A stretch of 64,000 bases of DNA, from the NCBI RefSeq assembly GCF_000967545.1, contig NZ_JXXV01000019.1:1-64000 (forward strand), written 5' to 3'. The DNA comes from Vibrio galatheae (GTDB lineage Bacteria > Pseudomonadota > Gammaproteobacteria > Enterobacterales > Vibrionaceae). This document shows positions 37,926 through 46,772 of this stretch, one piece after another. A model generated the notes under the pieces. That model was not told the origin of the DNA, ran no database searches, and saw nothing but the letters and a program-made list of their open reading frames with translations. Within the stretch, counting starts at the first letter, position 1. Every line of letters begins with the position of its first letter. The translations under genes were made by a program, and so were the position numbers.

Positions 37926-40439
37926 TTAGAACAGCTCTTCACCACTTTCCGAGGTATAGATGCTGTCAGTGCTCTGACTCGACACGTACTCGGTTGGTTC
38001 TGTGCCTTCCAAGAAATACTCAAACATTGAGCTTGAGTCGAACTTGTTGGTCAACAGACCAGAGTCTCTATCGATGCGCACCCGAACAATATGCTCTGGC
38101 AGCGGTTTATCATGCTGCGGAACACCGTCAAGTGCGATACGCATAAAGTCGACCCAAGCAGGTTGAGCAGTTTTAGCCCCAGCTTCTACACCCGTGATTT
38201 GGTCTTTATCTAGGTTGCTGTTTGCTTTGGTCTTACCCAAGTTTCGGGTGTGATCGTCAAAACCCACCCACGCAACTGCGACCATATCTGGGCCATAGCC
38301 GTTGTACCAAGTATCTTTCGAGTCGTTTGTTGTTCCTGTTTTACCGCCAATATCGCGGCGCTGAAGTTTCTGTGCGCGCCAGCCAGTACCGTTCCAGCCA
38401 GTACCTTCACTCCAGTTACCACCACCCCAAATATTGCTGTACATCATTTCACGAACTAAGAATGCGGTCTGTTCTGAGATGACTTGAGGGGCAAATTGAG
38501 GCTCGCCAGTTTCTGTCGAGAGATCTTGCTCAGCAAACTCAGAGTCATTGTTCTCTGCTGCTGTGCAGTCCTGACGACAGACGACTTGGGGTGAGGCGCT
38601 AAACTCTAAATTGCCAAATGGACCTTCTACCCGTTCAATGTAGAAAGGCTCGACATAGTAGCCGCCATTAGCAAAGACAGAGTAGCCCTGAGCCATTTTC
38701 ATGGGTGTTAAGCTACCTGCACCGAGCGCTATGGTTTCCGAACGTGGCACTTGGTCAATATCAAAACCAAAACGTGTCAGGTATTCACGCGTTTCGTCGA
38801 GGCCGACTTCGCGCAGTACGCGCACCGCCATAACGTTTTTCGATTGGGCTAATCCAATCCGCAGGCGCGTTGGGCCAACATAAGTCGGTGGTGAATTTTT
38901 AGGTCGCCATGCCGTACCTTGACTTTGGTCCCACTGGTTGATGGGTGCATCATTAACTAAGGTTGCCAGTGTTAACCCTTTGTCTATCGCCGCGGCGTAA
39001 ATAAATGGCTTGATACTCGAACCCACTTGGCGAACAGATTGAGTGGCACGGTTAAATTTATTGTGGATAAAGTTAAACCCGCCGACCAACGACAACACAG
39101 CGCCGTTTTCTGGGTTCATTGCGACGAAAGCGGTGTTGGCATTGGGAACTTGGCTCAAATGCCAAGCAAAATGGCTCTCTTCGTCAGCTTTTGTTTCAAC
39201 CTGACGCACCCAAATTTGCTCACCTTCTGTCAAGATGTCTTTCGCCTTACTTGGCGCAGGGCCTTGGCGCTCATCGGTGAGGAATTTACGAGCCCATTTC
39301 ATGCCATCCCATGCCAGTGTTTCTACCCCGTGATTTTTAATCCAGACCGTGGCTTGTTTGTTTTCTACTTTAGTCACAACGGCAGGAGTCAGCTCACCAT
39401 AAGTTGGGACATTATCCAGTGTTTTGTCGAGTTGCTGTTCATCAAAGGCGACAGCTCCTGCTTGCCACAGAACTTTCTCAGCACCGCGATAACCATGGCG
39501 CTCATCGTACGCAAGCAAGTTGTCTATTGCCGATTTATTCGCTGCGTCTTGCAGTTTAGAGTCAACCGTGGTGTAGATGTTCATTCCCGAGGTATAGGCT
39601 TCTTCTTCACCATAACGTGCCACCATCCAAGCGCGTGCTAACTCAGCAACGTAAGGTGCACTTAACTCTATCTCTGCGCCGTGGTAGCGAGAGAGGATCT
39701 CTTCACTGCGCGCTTGGTCGTACTCTTCCTGAGTGATGTATTTCTCATCCAACATACGCAGCAGTACCACGTTGCGGCGGTTGGTAGCGCGCTCGAGCGA
39801 GTAAATCGGGTTCATCGTTGATGGTGCTTTAGGCATGCCCGCTAGTGTTGCGATTTCGCTTAGCGTCAGGTCTTTTAGCTCTTTACCGAAATAGGTCTGT
39901 GCTGCGGCACCAAAGCCGTAAGAGCGGTAACCAAGGAAGATCTTGTTGACGTAGAGCTCCATGATCTCTTCTTTGCTCAGCAGCTGTTCAATGTGGATCG
40001 CAATGAAGATCTCTTTGATTTTTCGCATAATCTTCTTTTCATTTGAAAGGAAGAAGTTACGTGCTAACTGCTGGGTAATGGTACTTGCGCCCTGTTTGGC
40101 CGAGCCTGATAGAGCAACGACAACAGCGGCACGGGTTATACCAATCGGGTCGATGCCTGGGTGGTCGTAGAAACGGCTATCTTCGGTTGCGATCAGCGCT
40201 TCAATAAGGTGCTGGGGAATATCGTCATAAGCGACAGGTATCCGGCGCTTCTCACCAAATTGGGAGATTAATTTGCCGTCTTGGCTAAACACCTGCATCG
40301 GTGTTTGTAGTTTTACATCTTTCAGTGTCGCTACGTCTGGTAGCTCTGGCTTCACATAGGAATAGAAGCCGAATATCGTACCGACCCCAAGAATTATGCA
40401 AATCAATGTGAATATAAGTAGTCGCTTTATGAACTTCAC
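37926..40439 (-). CDS. mrcA: Penicillin-binding protein 1A
   Basis: 837 aa (E. coli PBP1A 850). A bifunctional peptidoglycan synthase anchored by an N-terminal helix (about residues 7-28). The glycosyltransferase domain (about 55-235) has EDSRFYDHPG and QGASTITQQLARNF. The transpeptidase domain has the acyl-enzyme serine in SSIKP, SKN in LAQSKNVM and KTG in GGKTGTTNDSKD. An acidic, Cys-containing loop (CRQDC and following 25 residues) precedes the last part. It diverges from pilM, with 139 bases between; the same divergent pair is found in many gammaproteobacteria. Confidence 0.96.
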   Translation of the reverse strand: MKFIKRLLIFTLICIILGVGTIFGFYSYVKPELPDVATLKDVKLQTPMQVFSQDGKLISQFGEKRRIPVAYDDIPQHLIEALIATEDSRFYDHPGIDPIGITRAAVVVALSGSAKQGASTITQQLARNFFLSNEKKIMRKIKEIFIAIHIEQLLSKEEIMELYVNKIFLGYRSYGFGAAAQTYFGKELKDLTLSEIATLAGMPKAPSTMNPIYSLERATNRRNVVLLRMLDEKYITQEEYDQARSEEILSRYHGAEIELSAPYVAELARAWMVARYGEEEAYTSGMNIYTTVDSKLQDAANKSAIDNLLAYDERHGYRGAEKVLWQAGAVAFDEQQLDKTLDNVPTYGELTPAVVTKVENKQATVWIKNHGVETLAWDGMKWARKFLTDERQGPAPSKAKDILTEGEQIWVRQVETKADEESHFAWHLSQVPNANTAFVAMNPENGAVLSLVGGFNFIHNKFNRATQSVRQVGSSIKPFIYAAAIDKGLTLATLVNDAPINQWDQSQGTAWRPKNSPPTYVGPTRLRIGLAQSKNVMAVRVLREVGLDETREYLTRFGFDIDQVPRSETIALGAGSLTPMKMAQGYSVFANGGYYVEPFYIERVEGPFGNLEFSASPQVVCRQDCTAAENNDSEFAEQDLSTETGEPQFAPQVISEQTAFLVREMMYSNIWGGGNWSEGTGWNGTGWRAQKLQRRDIGGKTGTTNDSKDTWYNGYGPDMVAVAWVGFDDHTRNLGKTKANSNLDKDQITGVEAGAKTAQPAWVDFMRIALDGVPQHDKPLPEHIVRVRIDRDSGLLTNKFDSSSMFEYFLEGTEPTEYVSSQSTDSIYTSESGEELF

Positions 40440-40578
40440 CGGAGATTCCCTGATTGATTAGATTCGCTATATGCAAACCCTTGTACTTTAAGCTAGAAAT
40501 TTAGCTCATCGTGTCTATGTGCTTATTTAACCATCAATTTAAGCAAATGAGCTAAGCAAAAGTACGGAGCTAAGCTGC

Positions 40579-41565
40579 ATGGGTAAATCATTAGTTACAG
40601 GCATTGAAATTGGTCACCACAGTATCAAAGCGGTGGTTCTTAAGCCAAACAAGCGCACTTTGGCCCTTGTTGACCATCAAGAGTTGCCGCTTGAAGCGGG
40701 CATTTTCTCTGATAACCATATGTCAAATTATCAGAAAATTGTAAAGAAACTCAAAGAACTAAGGAAGTGTTTGCCGCGATTTAGTCGAAAAGTTGCATTA
40801 TCTATACCCGACAATTCGGTAATAAGTAAGGTATTACAGATAGATAGCAAGCTTGACAGTCAAGAAGTTGAGTACGCGATCAGCCATGCATTTTCTCGTC
40901 AGTCTCCCTTTCCAATTGAAGAGTTAAACCTAGATTACGTCGAACTTGGACTCGATAACGCCGGTGAGACGAGAGATTTTCAAGTTTATGCGACCAAGAA
41001 AGCAACGGTCGCTGAGCAAGTGGCGATGTTTAAATGTGCGGGTTTGGAACCGATAGTGGTTGATATGCGTTCGCACGGATTGGTGAATTTGTGGCAACGA
41101 TCCGCGAGCGTGTTAGGCACATCAAAGTGGTTAATGATTGACATTGAAATGGACCAATTTTCTCTGTGCATGGACTTTCCAGACAAGGCGTCGTTTTGTA
41201 AACAAATCATTCTGACCAACGACACGAGTGAAAGTAAAACCCATGACGATCCGTTTCGTTCACCATTTGCCAATCCATCTGTGATCGGCAAGATTCAACG
41301 TTGTGTCCAGCAAGTAGCGTCTGTGCACGATGTGACAATCCAAGGTATTTGGTTGGTGGGTAACATTGCCTGCATAAGCTGCTGGCAAGAAGAGCTTTGC
41401 CGCAGTTTGCCTCTTGAATGCCAAGTGCTCAATCCGCTTGCTCTGTTTAGTGAGTCAGCGGCAGTGCACTGTGTGGCGCAGAACGCGGAGGGGAGCCAGT
41501 ATGCGTCGGCGGCAGGAATGGCTCTGCGTGGGATTGATTGGTTGAATCACAGTTATGCTGCATAG
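40579..41565 (+). CDS. pilM: Type IV pilus assembly protein PilM
   Basis: 328 aa. An actin-like cytoplasmic ATPase-fold protein that binds the N-terminal tail of PilN and links the alignment complex to the motor. The N-terminal phosphate-binding loop is GIEIGHHSIKAVVL (residues 8-21), and ALSIPDNSV near 72 is typical. It overlaps pilN by 11 bases. The pilMNOPQ operon forms the alignment and outer membrane part of the MSHA-independent type IV pilus used for DNA uptake in Vibrio. Confidence 0.93.
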   Translation: MGKSLVTGIEIGHHSIKAVVLKPNKRTLALVDHQELPLEAGIFSDNHMSNYQKIVKKLKELRKCLPRFSRKVALSIPDNSVISKVLQIDSKLDSQEVEYAISHAFSRQSPFPIEELNLDYVELGLDNAGETRDFQVYATKKATVAEQVAMFKCAGLEPIVVDMRSHGLVNLWQRSASVLGTSKWLMIDIEMDQFSLCMDFPDKASFCKQIILTNDTSESKTHDDPFRSPFANPSVIGKIQRCVQQVASVHDVTIQGIWLVGNIACISCWQEELCRSLPLECQVLNPLALFSESAAVHCVAQNAEGSQYASAAGMALRGIDWLNHSYAA

Positions 41566-42118
41566 GATCAATTTGCTGAATTGGCGTGAGGAGAAGCGCC
41601 GAGCGCGCCAGAGGCGTTTATTGGCGTTATTGCTGGCGGGGGGAGTGATGGCTGTGGGGCTTCAAATTACTCTCGGGGTATACCTAGATAAGCAATACGT
41701 TCTTCAGCAACAGCGTAATCAATATCTCGCAAGCTATACACTACAACTCAGTGAACAACTGAACCAACTCCAAATGCTTGAACAAACTCATCAAGCGTTA
41801 CAGTCGAGATTAAATCTCGTGCAAGCGTTGCAAGTTGAGCGCAACAGAACTACGAATATCATGAATTTACTTCCTCAAATGATTCCGGCGGGTGTCTATC
41901 TCGACCAAGTTAAGATGAACGATGGGCATATTCAGTTGGAAGGGATCAGTGAATCCACCTCCCTGTTGGCAATCATGTTGCAGAGTTTAGAAGCATCGCC
42001 ACTGGTGACCAATATAGAAATGCATTCAATCGTAGATGGCACGGTTAGGTTTGCGCGTAACTATCAAGCTTACAAGGTCGCGTTCACTTTACGCGGTGAG
42101 AACGATGGCACGGATTAG
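41555..42118 (+). CDS. pilN: Type IV pilus assembly protein PilN
   Basis: 187 aa. The N-terminus MLHRINLLNWREEKRRARQRR carries the PilM-binding INLLNWR motif (residues 5-11). One membrane helix follows (about 22-45), then a coiled coil and a ferredoxin-like periplasmic domain that dimerises with PilO. The start is inside pilM. The family's short conserved tail and its place in the operon make it secure. Confidence 0.92.
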   Translation: MLHRINLLNWREEKRRARQRRLLALLLAGGVMAVGLQITLGVYLDKQYVLQQQRNQYLASYTLQLSEQLNQLQMLEQTHQALQSRLNLVQALQVERNRTTNIMNLLPQMIPAGVYLDQVKMNDGHIQLEGISESTSLLAIMLQSLEASPLVTNIEMHSIVDGTVRFARNYQAYKVAFTLRGENDGTD

Positions 42119-42701
42119 TTTTTCCGACTTAGATGTCGAAGAGATCAGTCAATGGCCGTTGTTATTCCAACTCACGCTAGTGATTGCCTTGGTGCTTGCG
42201 CTGCAGGCTGTCGGCTATTGGTTTTATCTGCAACCTAAGTTGAATGAATTAAACCAGTTAAAGCAACAGGAACAGCAGAGTAAAACGTCTACGTTAATCG
42301 CTATCAATAAGACGATGAGTCTGCCTCGGCTAGAAGCAAAAATCGAACAACTCACCTTGCGCTATGACCATCTGATTGGTCAGTTTCCGCAGCAAAAAGA
42401 GTTGGCGAAAGTTCTCGCTGCCGTGAATCGACTTGCTCTCAGCCACACACTGAGCGTGACTCGCATTGATTGGGGCGATAAACAGCAGCAGGGTTTGTTG
42501 TATAAATTGCCGCTCAATATCGAATTGACGGGTAGCTATCATGATATTGGCGCATTTTGCGCCGCAATTGCGGCCTTGCCACGAATGATCAATTTTACCC
42601 AAGTAGGTTGGCAGCGGGTCAACCCAGATAGTAACACGATTAAACTAACCGTTCGTGCTTACACCTATCAGTTTAAATCGGAGCTGACTGATGAACTCTA
42701 A
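42105..42701 (+). CDS. pilO: Type IV pilus assembly protein PilO
   Basis: 198 aa. A bitopic inner membrane protein: membrane helix at about residues 20-42, a coiled coil (48-90) and a periplasmic domain that pairs with PilN. The start MARISFSDLDVEEISQWP at 42105 lies 14 bases inside pilN; the open frame extends 23 codons farther upstream but would encode a different frame of pilN and was rejected. It overlaps pilP by 11 bases. Confidence 0.92.
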   Translation: MARISFSDLDVEEISQWPLLFQLTLVIALVLALQAVGYWFYLQPKLNELNQLKQQEQQSKTSTLIAINKTMSLPRLEAKIEQLTLRYDHLIGQFPQQKELAKVLAAVNRLALSHTLSVTRIDWGDKQQQGLLYKLPLNIELTGSYHDIGAFCAAIAALPRMINFTQVGWQRVNPDSNTIKLTVRAYTYQFKSELTDEL

Positions 42702-43200
42702 ACCCATGCTGCTGATCGCTATCGGGCTCGCTGGTTGTCAGGCCGAGCAAGAGTCGTTAGCTGATTTTCTGGCGAGTGCTAAGCGGCACGCCCAAACTCA
42801 GGTTCAGCCCTTGCAGCATACCGCTGTGGTTTCAGTTGCCAAATATACAGCTCAAGGCCTTCGTCAGCCATTTGAGCTGCCACAAAGTAGTGGGACTGCC
42901 TCGTTTCAAGCACAACAAAAGCCGTGTCGTCAGCCAGACTTGTTCGCTTACTCGGGGCAATTTTCACGCTATCCGCTAAGTCAATTGCGCTTTAAAGGCA
43001 CCATGATGCGCGGTGACAGTATTTCGGCTTTAATTGCATCGCCATCAGGTAATGTTAAGCGGATAGAGTCAGGTCAGCGCCTAGGCGAGCATCAAGCTAA
43101 GGTCAAACGGGTGACCAAAGAGTACGTACTGGTTGAAGAAAATCGACCAGATTCGCTTGGTTGTTGGCAGGTGAGTGAAATTAAGCTGGCATTAAAATGA
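42691..43200 (+). CDS. pilP: Type IV pilus biogenesis lipoprotein PilP
   Basis: 169 aa. It begins with a lipoprotein signal ending in LAGC (C16 would be lipidated). A disordered linker (about 17-95) is followed by the HR beta-sandwich domain (about 100-169), which contacts PilQ. It bridges the inner membrane PilMNO complex and the secretin. Overlaps pilO by 11 bases; pilQ starts 22 bases later. Confidence 0.9.
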   Translation: MNSKPMLLIAIGLAGCQAEQESLADFLASAKRHAQTQVQPLQHTAVVSVAKYTAQGLRQPFELPQSSGTASFQAQQKPCRQPDLFAYSGQFSRYPLSQLRFKGTMMRGDSISALIASPSGNVKRIESGQRLGEHQAKVKRVTKEYVLVEENRPDSLGCWQVSEIKLALK

Positions 43201-43221
43201 AACCATGGATAAAAAACCAAG

Positions 43222-44898
43222 ATGAACAAAGGAATCGCTTCAGTTACGACGCTATATTTGGGCTACCTCTTAAGCTTACTGCTGTGCCTGCCTATCGCAG
43301 CTTTCGCCGAACCACAGCTGCAAAATACATTGCTTGATGTCGATTTTACCCTAGATTCTAAGCGCAATGGACAAATGGTTTTTACGCTCTCTCATCCGCG
43401 CTTGGCGACTGACATACAAAAAACCGAACAAGGCATCAGCATTGAGCTTATTGATACTCAAGTGGTCGATGATCTGCTTAAAGTGTTTGATGTTTCTGAA
43501 TTTTCGACCCCAGTGAGACAAGTCGAAGTTTTCCGTTACCCCGATAGTGTGCTCATCGGTGTAACAATTGATGGAGAGGTTGATTTTGACTACCGACAGC
43601 AAGGAAATGTTCTAACCGTTGTGGTGAGTTCAATTAAGGCCACACCGTTAAAAGACAACGGAGTTTTAGGTCACAAGAGTACTAAGCTCTCACTCAATTT
43701 CCAAGATATTCCAGTTCGCAACGTATTGCAGCTTATTGCGGATTATAACGATTTTAATCTGGTTGTGTCTGATACTGTTTCCGGCAATCTTACCCTGCGT
43801 TTGGACGATGTAGTGTGGCAGAAAGCACTGGTGATTATTTTACATATCAAAGGGCTTGATATGTATGTCGACGGCAATGTGGTCTTGATTGCACCTAAAG
43901 CCGAGCTGGATGAGCGTCTTCAGCTTGGGGCGCTAGCGTCAGAAATTATTATGGTTAAATTTGCGCTCGCGTCCGATATCGCCAGTTTAGTCAAGGGCGA
44001 GGGAGCGCAGGGGCTGTTGTCTTCACGGGGAACGATAAGCGTCGATGAGCGTACCAACGCGCTATTGATAAGAGATTTAAAGCCCAATATTGATGCCATT
44101 CGTTCGATCGTAGAATCGCTCGATGTACCGGTCAAACAAGTGCAAATAGAGGCGCGGATTGTCACCGTCAATGAAGGCAATTTAGAAGAACTGGGTGTGC
44201 GTTGGGGATTTAGCAATACCAATGGCACAACCTCGATTGGGGCAACGATCGAAGACAACTTATTTGATTCAGTGCCGATTGATGAGATGCTCAATGTCAA
44301 TTTGGCCGCGACATCGACCAACGCCTCGACCATTGCCTTTCAGGTTGCAAAACTTGGTTCCGATATGCTGCTCGATCTAGAGCTCTCTGCGTTGCAAAGA
44401 GAGTCGAAAGCCGAAGTTATTTCCAGTCCACGATTGATCACGACCAACAAGAAACCTGCTTATATTGAACAAGGTAGCGAAATTCCATATTTGGAATCGT
44501 CATCCAGCGGCGCAACCAGTGTGTCATTTAAAAAGGCGGTGTTGAGCCTCAAGGTGACCCCACAAATTACTCCGGATAATCGCTTGATTCTCGATCTAAA
44601 CGTGACGCAAGACAGGCCGGGTGAAGTGGTTAAAACCGGGACTGGGGAAGCGGTGGCGATTAATACTCAGCGAATTGGTACTCAGGTGCTGGTGGAGAAT
44701 GGTGAAACCATAGTGCTCGGCGGTATTTTCCAACACAGCGTGACCGATGCGACCGAGAAAGTTCCCTTGCTAGGCGATATCCCTTTACTCGGGGCATTAT
44801 TTCGTCGTACCTATCAGCAGATGGGCAAAAGCGAACTGCTTATTTTTGTCACGCCTAGAGTGGTTATCGAGCGAGAATTAGCTCTGGAACGAAAATAA
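43222..44898 (+). CDS. pilQ: Type IV pilus secretin PilQ
   Basis: 558 aa. A signal peptide (about residues 1-30) leads to an outer membrane multimer through which the pilus extends and DNA enters. It has an AMIN-like beta domain (about 35-140), the secretin/TonB short N-terminal domain (KLSLNFQDIPVRNVLQLIADYNDFNLVVSD, 153-181), N-domains, and the C-terminal secretin core with VLVENGETIVLGGIF and the closing KVPLLGDIPLLGALFRRT. Last gene of pilMNOPQ. It is shorter than Pseudomonas PilQ (714 aa) because only one AMIN domain is present, as is usual in Vibrio. Confidence 0.93.
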   Translation: MNKGIASVTTLYLGYLLSLLLCLPIAAFAEPQLQNTLLDVDFTLDSKRNGQMVFTLSHPRLATDIQKTEQGISIELIDTQVVDDLLKVFDVSEFSTPVRQVEVFRYPDSVLIGVTIDGEVDFDYRQQGNVLTVVVSSIKATPLKDNGVLGHKSTKLSLNFQDIPVRNVLQLIADYNDFNLVVSDTVSGNLTLRLDDVVWQKALVIILHIKGLDMYVDGNVVLIAPKAELDERLQLGALASEIIMVKFALASDIASLVKGEGAQGLLSSRGTISVDERTNALLIRDLKPNIDAIRSIVESLDVPVKQVQIEARIVTVNEGNLEELGVRWGFSNTNGTTSIGATIEDNLFDSVPIDEMLNVNLAATSTNASTIAFQVAKLGSDMLLDLELSALQRESKAEVISSPRLITTNKKPAYIEQGSEIPYLESSSSGATSVSFKKAVLSLKVTPQITPDNRLILDLNVTQDRPGEVVKTGTGEAVAINTQRIGTQVLVENGETIVLGGIFQHSVTDATEKVPLLGDIPLLGALFRRTYQQMGKSELLIFVTPRVVIERELALERK

Positions 44899-44966
44899 AT
44901 TTGCATTAAGGTCACCTTATCTAGATAATTTCGGGTCTTATCACGAATTATCTGTGAGGAATAGGT

Positions 44967-45017
44967 GCCACAAGCATTTCCATCGCTAGTTTCACACTGG
45001 CTTTTCTTGTGGCGATG
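44967..45017 (+). promoter_or_regulatory. Possible alternative-hairpin leader before aroK
   Basis: GCCACAAG (44967-44974) pairs with CTTGTGGC (45006-45013), while CATCGC (44981-44986) pairs with GCGATG (45012-45017). The two stems overlap by two bases, so they exclude each other. It may only be stem-loop noise in the pilQ-aroK spacer. Confidence 0.25.
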
Positions 45018-45050
45018 TCATTGAATTAACGTTGTAAATTACTGCTAAAC

Positions 45051-45569
45051 ATGGCTGAGAAACGCAATATTTTCCTTGTTGGCCCTATGGGTGCCGGCAA
45101 AAGCACTATCGGTAGACACCTAGCTCAACAACTGCATATGGAGTTTGTTGATTCGGATACCGTTATTGAAGAACGTACTGGCGCAGATATCGCTTGGGTA
45201 TTTGATGTGGAAGGCGAAGAAGGCTTCCGCGATCGCGAGGAAAAAGTGATTAATGACCTCACTGAAGAGCAAGGTATCGTACTTGCTACCGGTGGTGGTT
45301 CAATCAAGAGCAAAGAAAACCGCAATCGTCTTTCTGCACGCGGTATTGTTGTTTATCTTGAAACAACAATTGAAAAGCAGCTTGCTCGCACTAACCGCGA
45401 CAAGAAGCGACCATTACTACAAACTGATAATCCACGTGAAGTGCTTGAATCGCTGGCTGGCGAACGCAACCCACTTTACGAAGAAATTGCGGATTACACA
45501 GTACGTACAGACGATCAAAGTGCAAAAGTGGTAGCCAACCAGATCGTAAAAATGCTAGAAGAACGTTAA
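45051..45569 (+). CDS. aroK: Shikimate kinase I
   Basis: 172 aa (E. coli 173). It phosphorylates shikimate in the route to chorismate. Walker [10 protein letters not shown] is at residues 11-19, the shikimate-binding DSD around 34-36 and FRDREE near 58, and the lid [19 protein letters not shown] near 110-130. Upstream gap to pilQ is 152 bases; aroB is 29 bases after it, so aroK-aroB form a unit continuing into damX and dam, as in E. coli. Confidence 0.95.
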   Translation: MAEKRNIFLVGPMGAGKSTIGRHLAQQLHMEFVDSDTVIEERTGADIAWVFDVEGEEGFRDREEKVINDLTEEQGIVLATGGGSIKSKENRNRLSARGIVVYLETTIEKQLARTNRDKKRPLLQTDNPREVLESLAGERNPLYEEIADYTVRTDDQSAKVVANQIVKMLEER

Positions 45570-45598
45570 GACTTTCTTTTAGCAACTGGAGAATACCC

Positions 45599-46687
45599 AT
45601 GGAACGGATTACGGTCAGCTTAGATGAGCGTAGCTATCCAATCTCAATTGGTGCCGGATTATTCACAGATCCGGCCCACCTTTCTTTCTTATCAGCAAAA
45701 CAAAAAGTGGTGGTGATTTCTAATATCACTGTGGCGCCGCTCTATGCTGATAAAATTCTTTCACTCCTTGAACAACTGGGCTGCGAAGCGTCTGTTCTTG
45801 AGCTGCCAGATGGCGAACAGCACAAAACGCTAGACACATTTAACACCATTATGAGCTTCTTGCTTGAAGGCAATTACGCACGTGATGTGGTTGTGATTGC
45901 GTTAGGTGGTGGTGTGATTGGTGACTTGGTCGGTTTTGCTGCGGCCTGTTATCAGCGTGGTGTTGATTTTGTTCAGATCCCGACAACGCTCTTATCCCAA
46001 GTGGATTCTTCTGTCGGTGGTAAAACTGCTGTTAACCACAAGCTCGGCAAGAACATGATCGGTGCCTTCTATCAGCCTAAAGCCGTTATCATTGATACGG
46101 AATGTCTGAAGACGTTACCAGCAAGAGAATTTGCTGCGGGCATGTCTGAGGTGATTAAGTACGGCATCATTTACGATCAGGACTTTTTTGTCTGGTTAGA
46201 AGAAAATCTCGATAAGCTCTATCAACTGGATGAGCAAGCATTGACTTACGCGATTGCTCGCTGTTGCCAAATTAAGGCCGCAGTGGTCGCTCAGGACGAA
46301 AAAGAGTCAGGAATTCGCGCATTGCTGAACCTAGGTCATACATTTGGTCATGCGATTGAAGCTGAGTTAGGTTATGGTAATTGGCTGCACGGTGAAGCTG
46401 TGTCTGCTGGTACAATTATGGCGGCAAAAACTGCGCAACTTCAAGGTCTTATCAATGAGCAGCAAGTTGAGCGAATTATTTCTATACTGAAGAGAGCCCA
46501 GCTACCAGTACAGACGCCAGAGTCGATGTCGTTTGCTGATTTTATCAAGCATATGATGCGCGACAAGAAAGTCCTTTCTGGTGAACTTCGTCTTGTACTC
46601 CCTACCAGTATAGGGACAGCAGAAGTGGTAAAAGGTGTTCCAGAATCGGTGATTGAACAAGCTATCGACTTCACGCGCACCGTATAA
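45599..46687 (+). CDS. aroB: 3-dehydroquinate synthase
   Basis: 362 aa, same as E. coli AroB. It cyclises DAHP to 3-dehydroquinate using NAD and a metal. [19 protein letters not shown] (near 103-121) is the NAD-binding segment; the metal ligands are in [17 protein letters not shown] (near 245-261). The ATG is preceded by CTGGAGAA. Between aroK and damX. Confidence 0.95.
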   Translation: MERITVSLDERSYPISIGAGLFTDPAHLSFLSAKQKVVVISNITVAPLYADKILSLLEQLGCEASVLELPDGEQHKTLDTFNTIMSFLLEGNYARDVVVIALGGGVIGDLVGFAAACYQRGVDFVQIPTTLLSQVDSSVGGKTAVNHKLGKNMIGAFYQPKAVIIDTECLKTLPAREFAAGMSEVIKYGIIYDQDFFVWLEENLDKLYQLDEQALTYAIARCCQIKAAVVAQDEKESGIRALLNLGHTFGHAIEAELGYGNWLHGEAVSAGTIMAAKTAQLQGLINEQQVERIISILKRAQLPVQTPESMSFADFIKHMMRDKKVLSGELRLVLPTSIGTAEVVKGVPESVIEQAIDFTRTV

Positions 46688-46772
46688 ATCTTTTTTGGTA
46701 CTACCAATCTGGCTTTGCTATCCAATTAACGAGTCAGTTTGGTATTACGCGTATTTTCATTAGGGTAACGCA

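Noticed and set aside
39027-39641. 204-aa plus-strand ORF over mrcA
   Set aside because: It lies opposite the conserved PBP1A domains, lacks a ribosome-binding site and has no recognisable motif.
42036-42104. 23-codon upstream extension of pilO
   Set aside because: It lies within pilN in another frame; the conserved start is at 42105.
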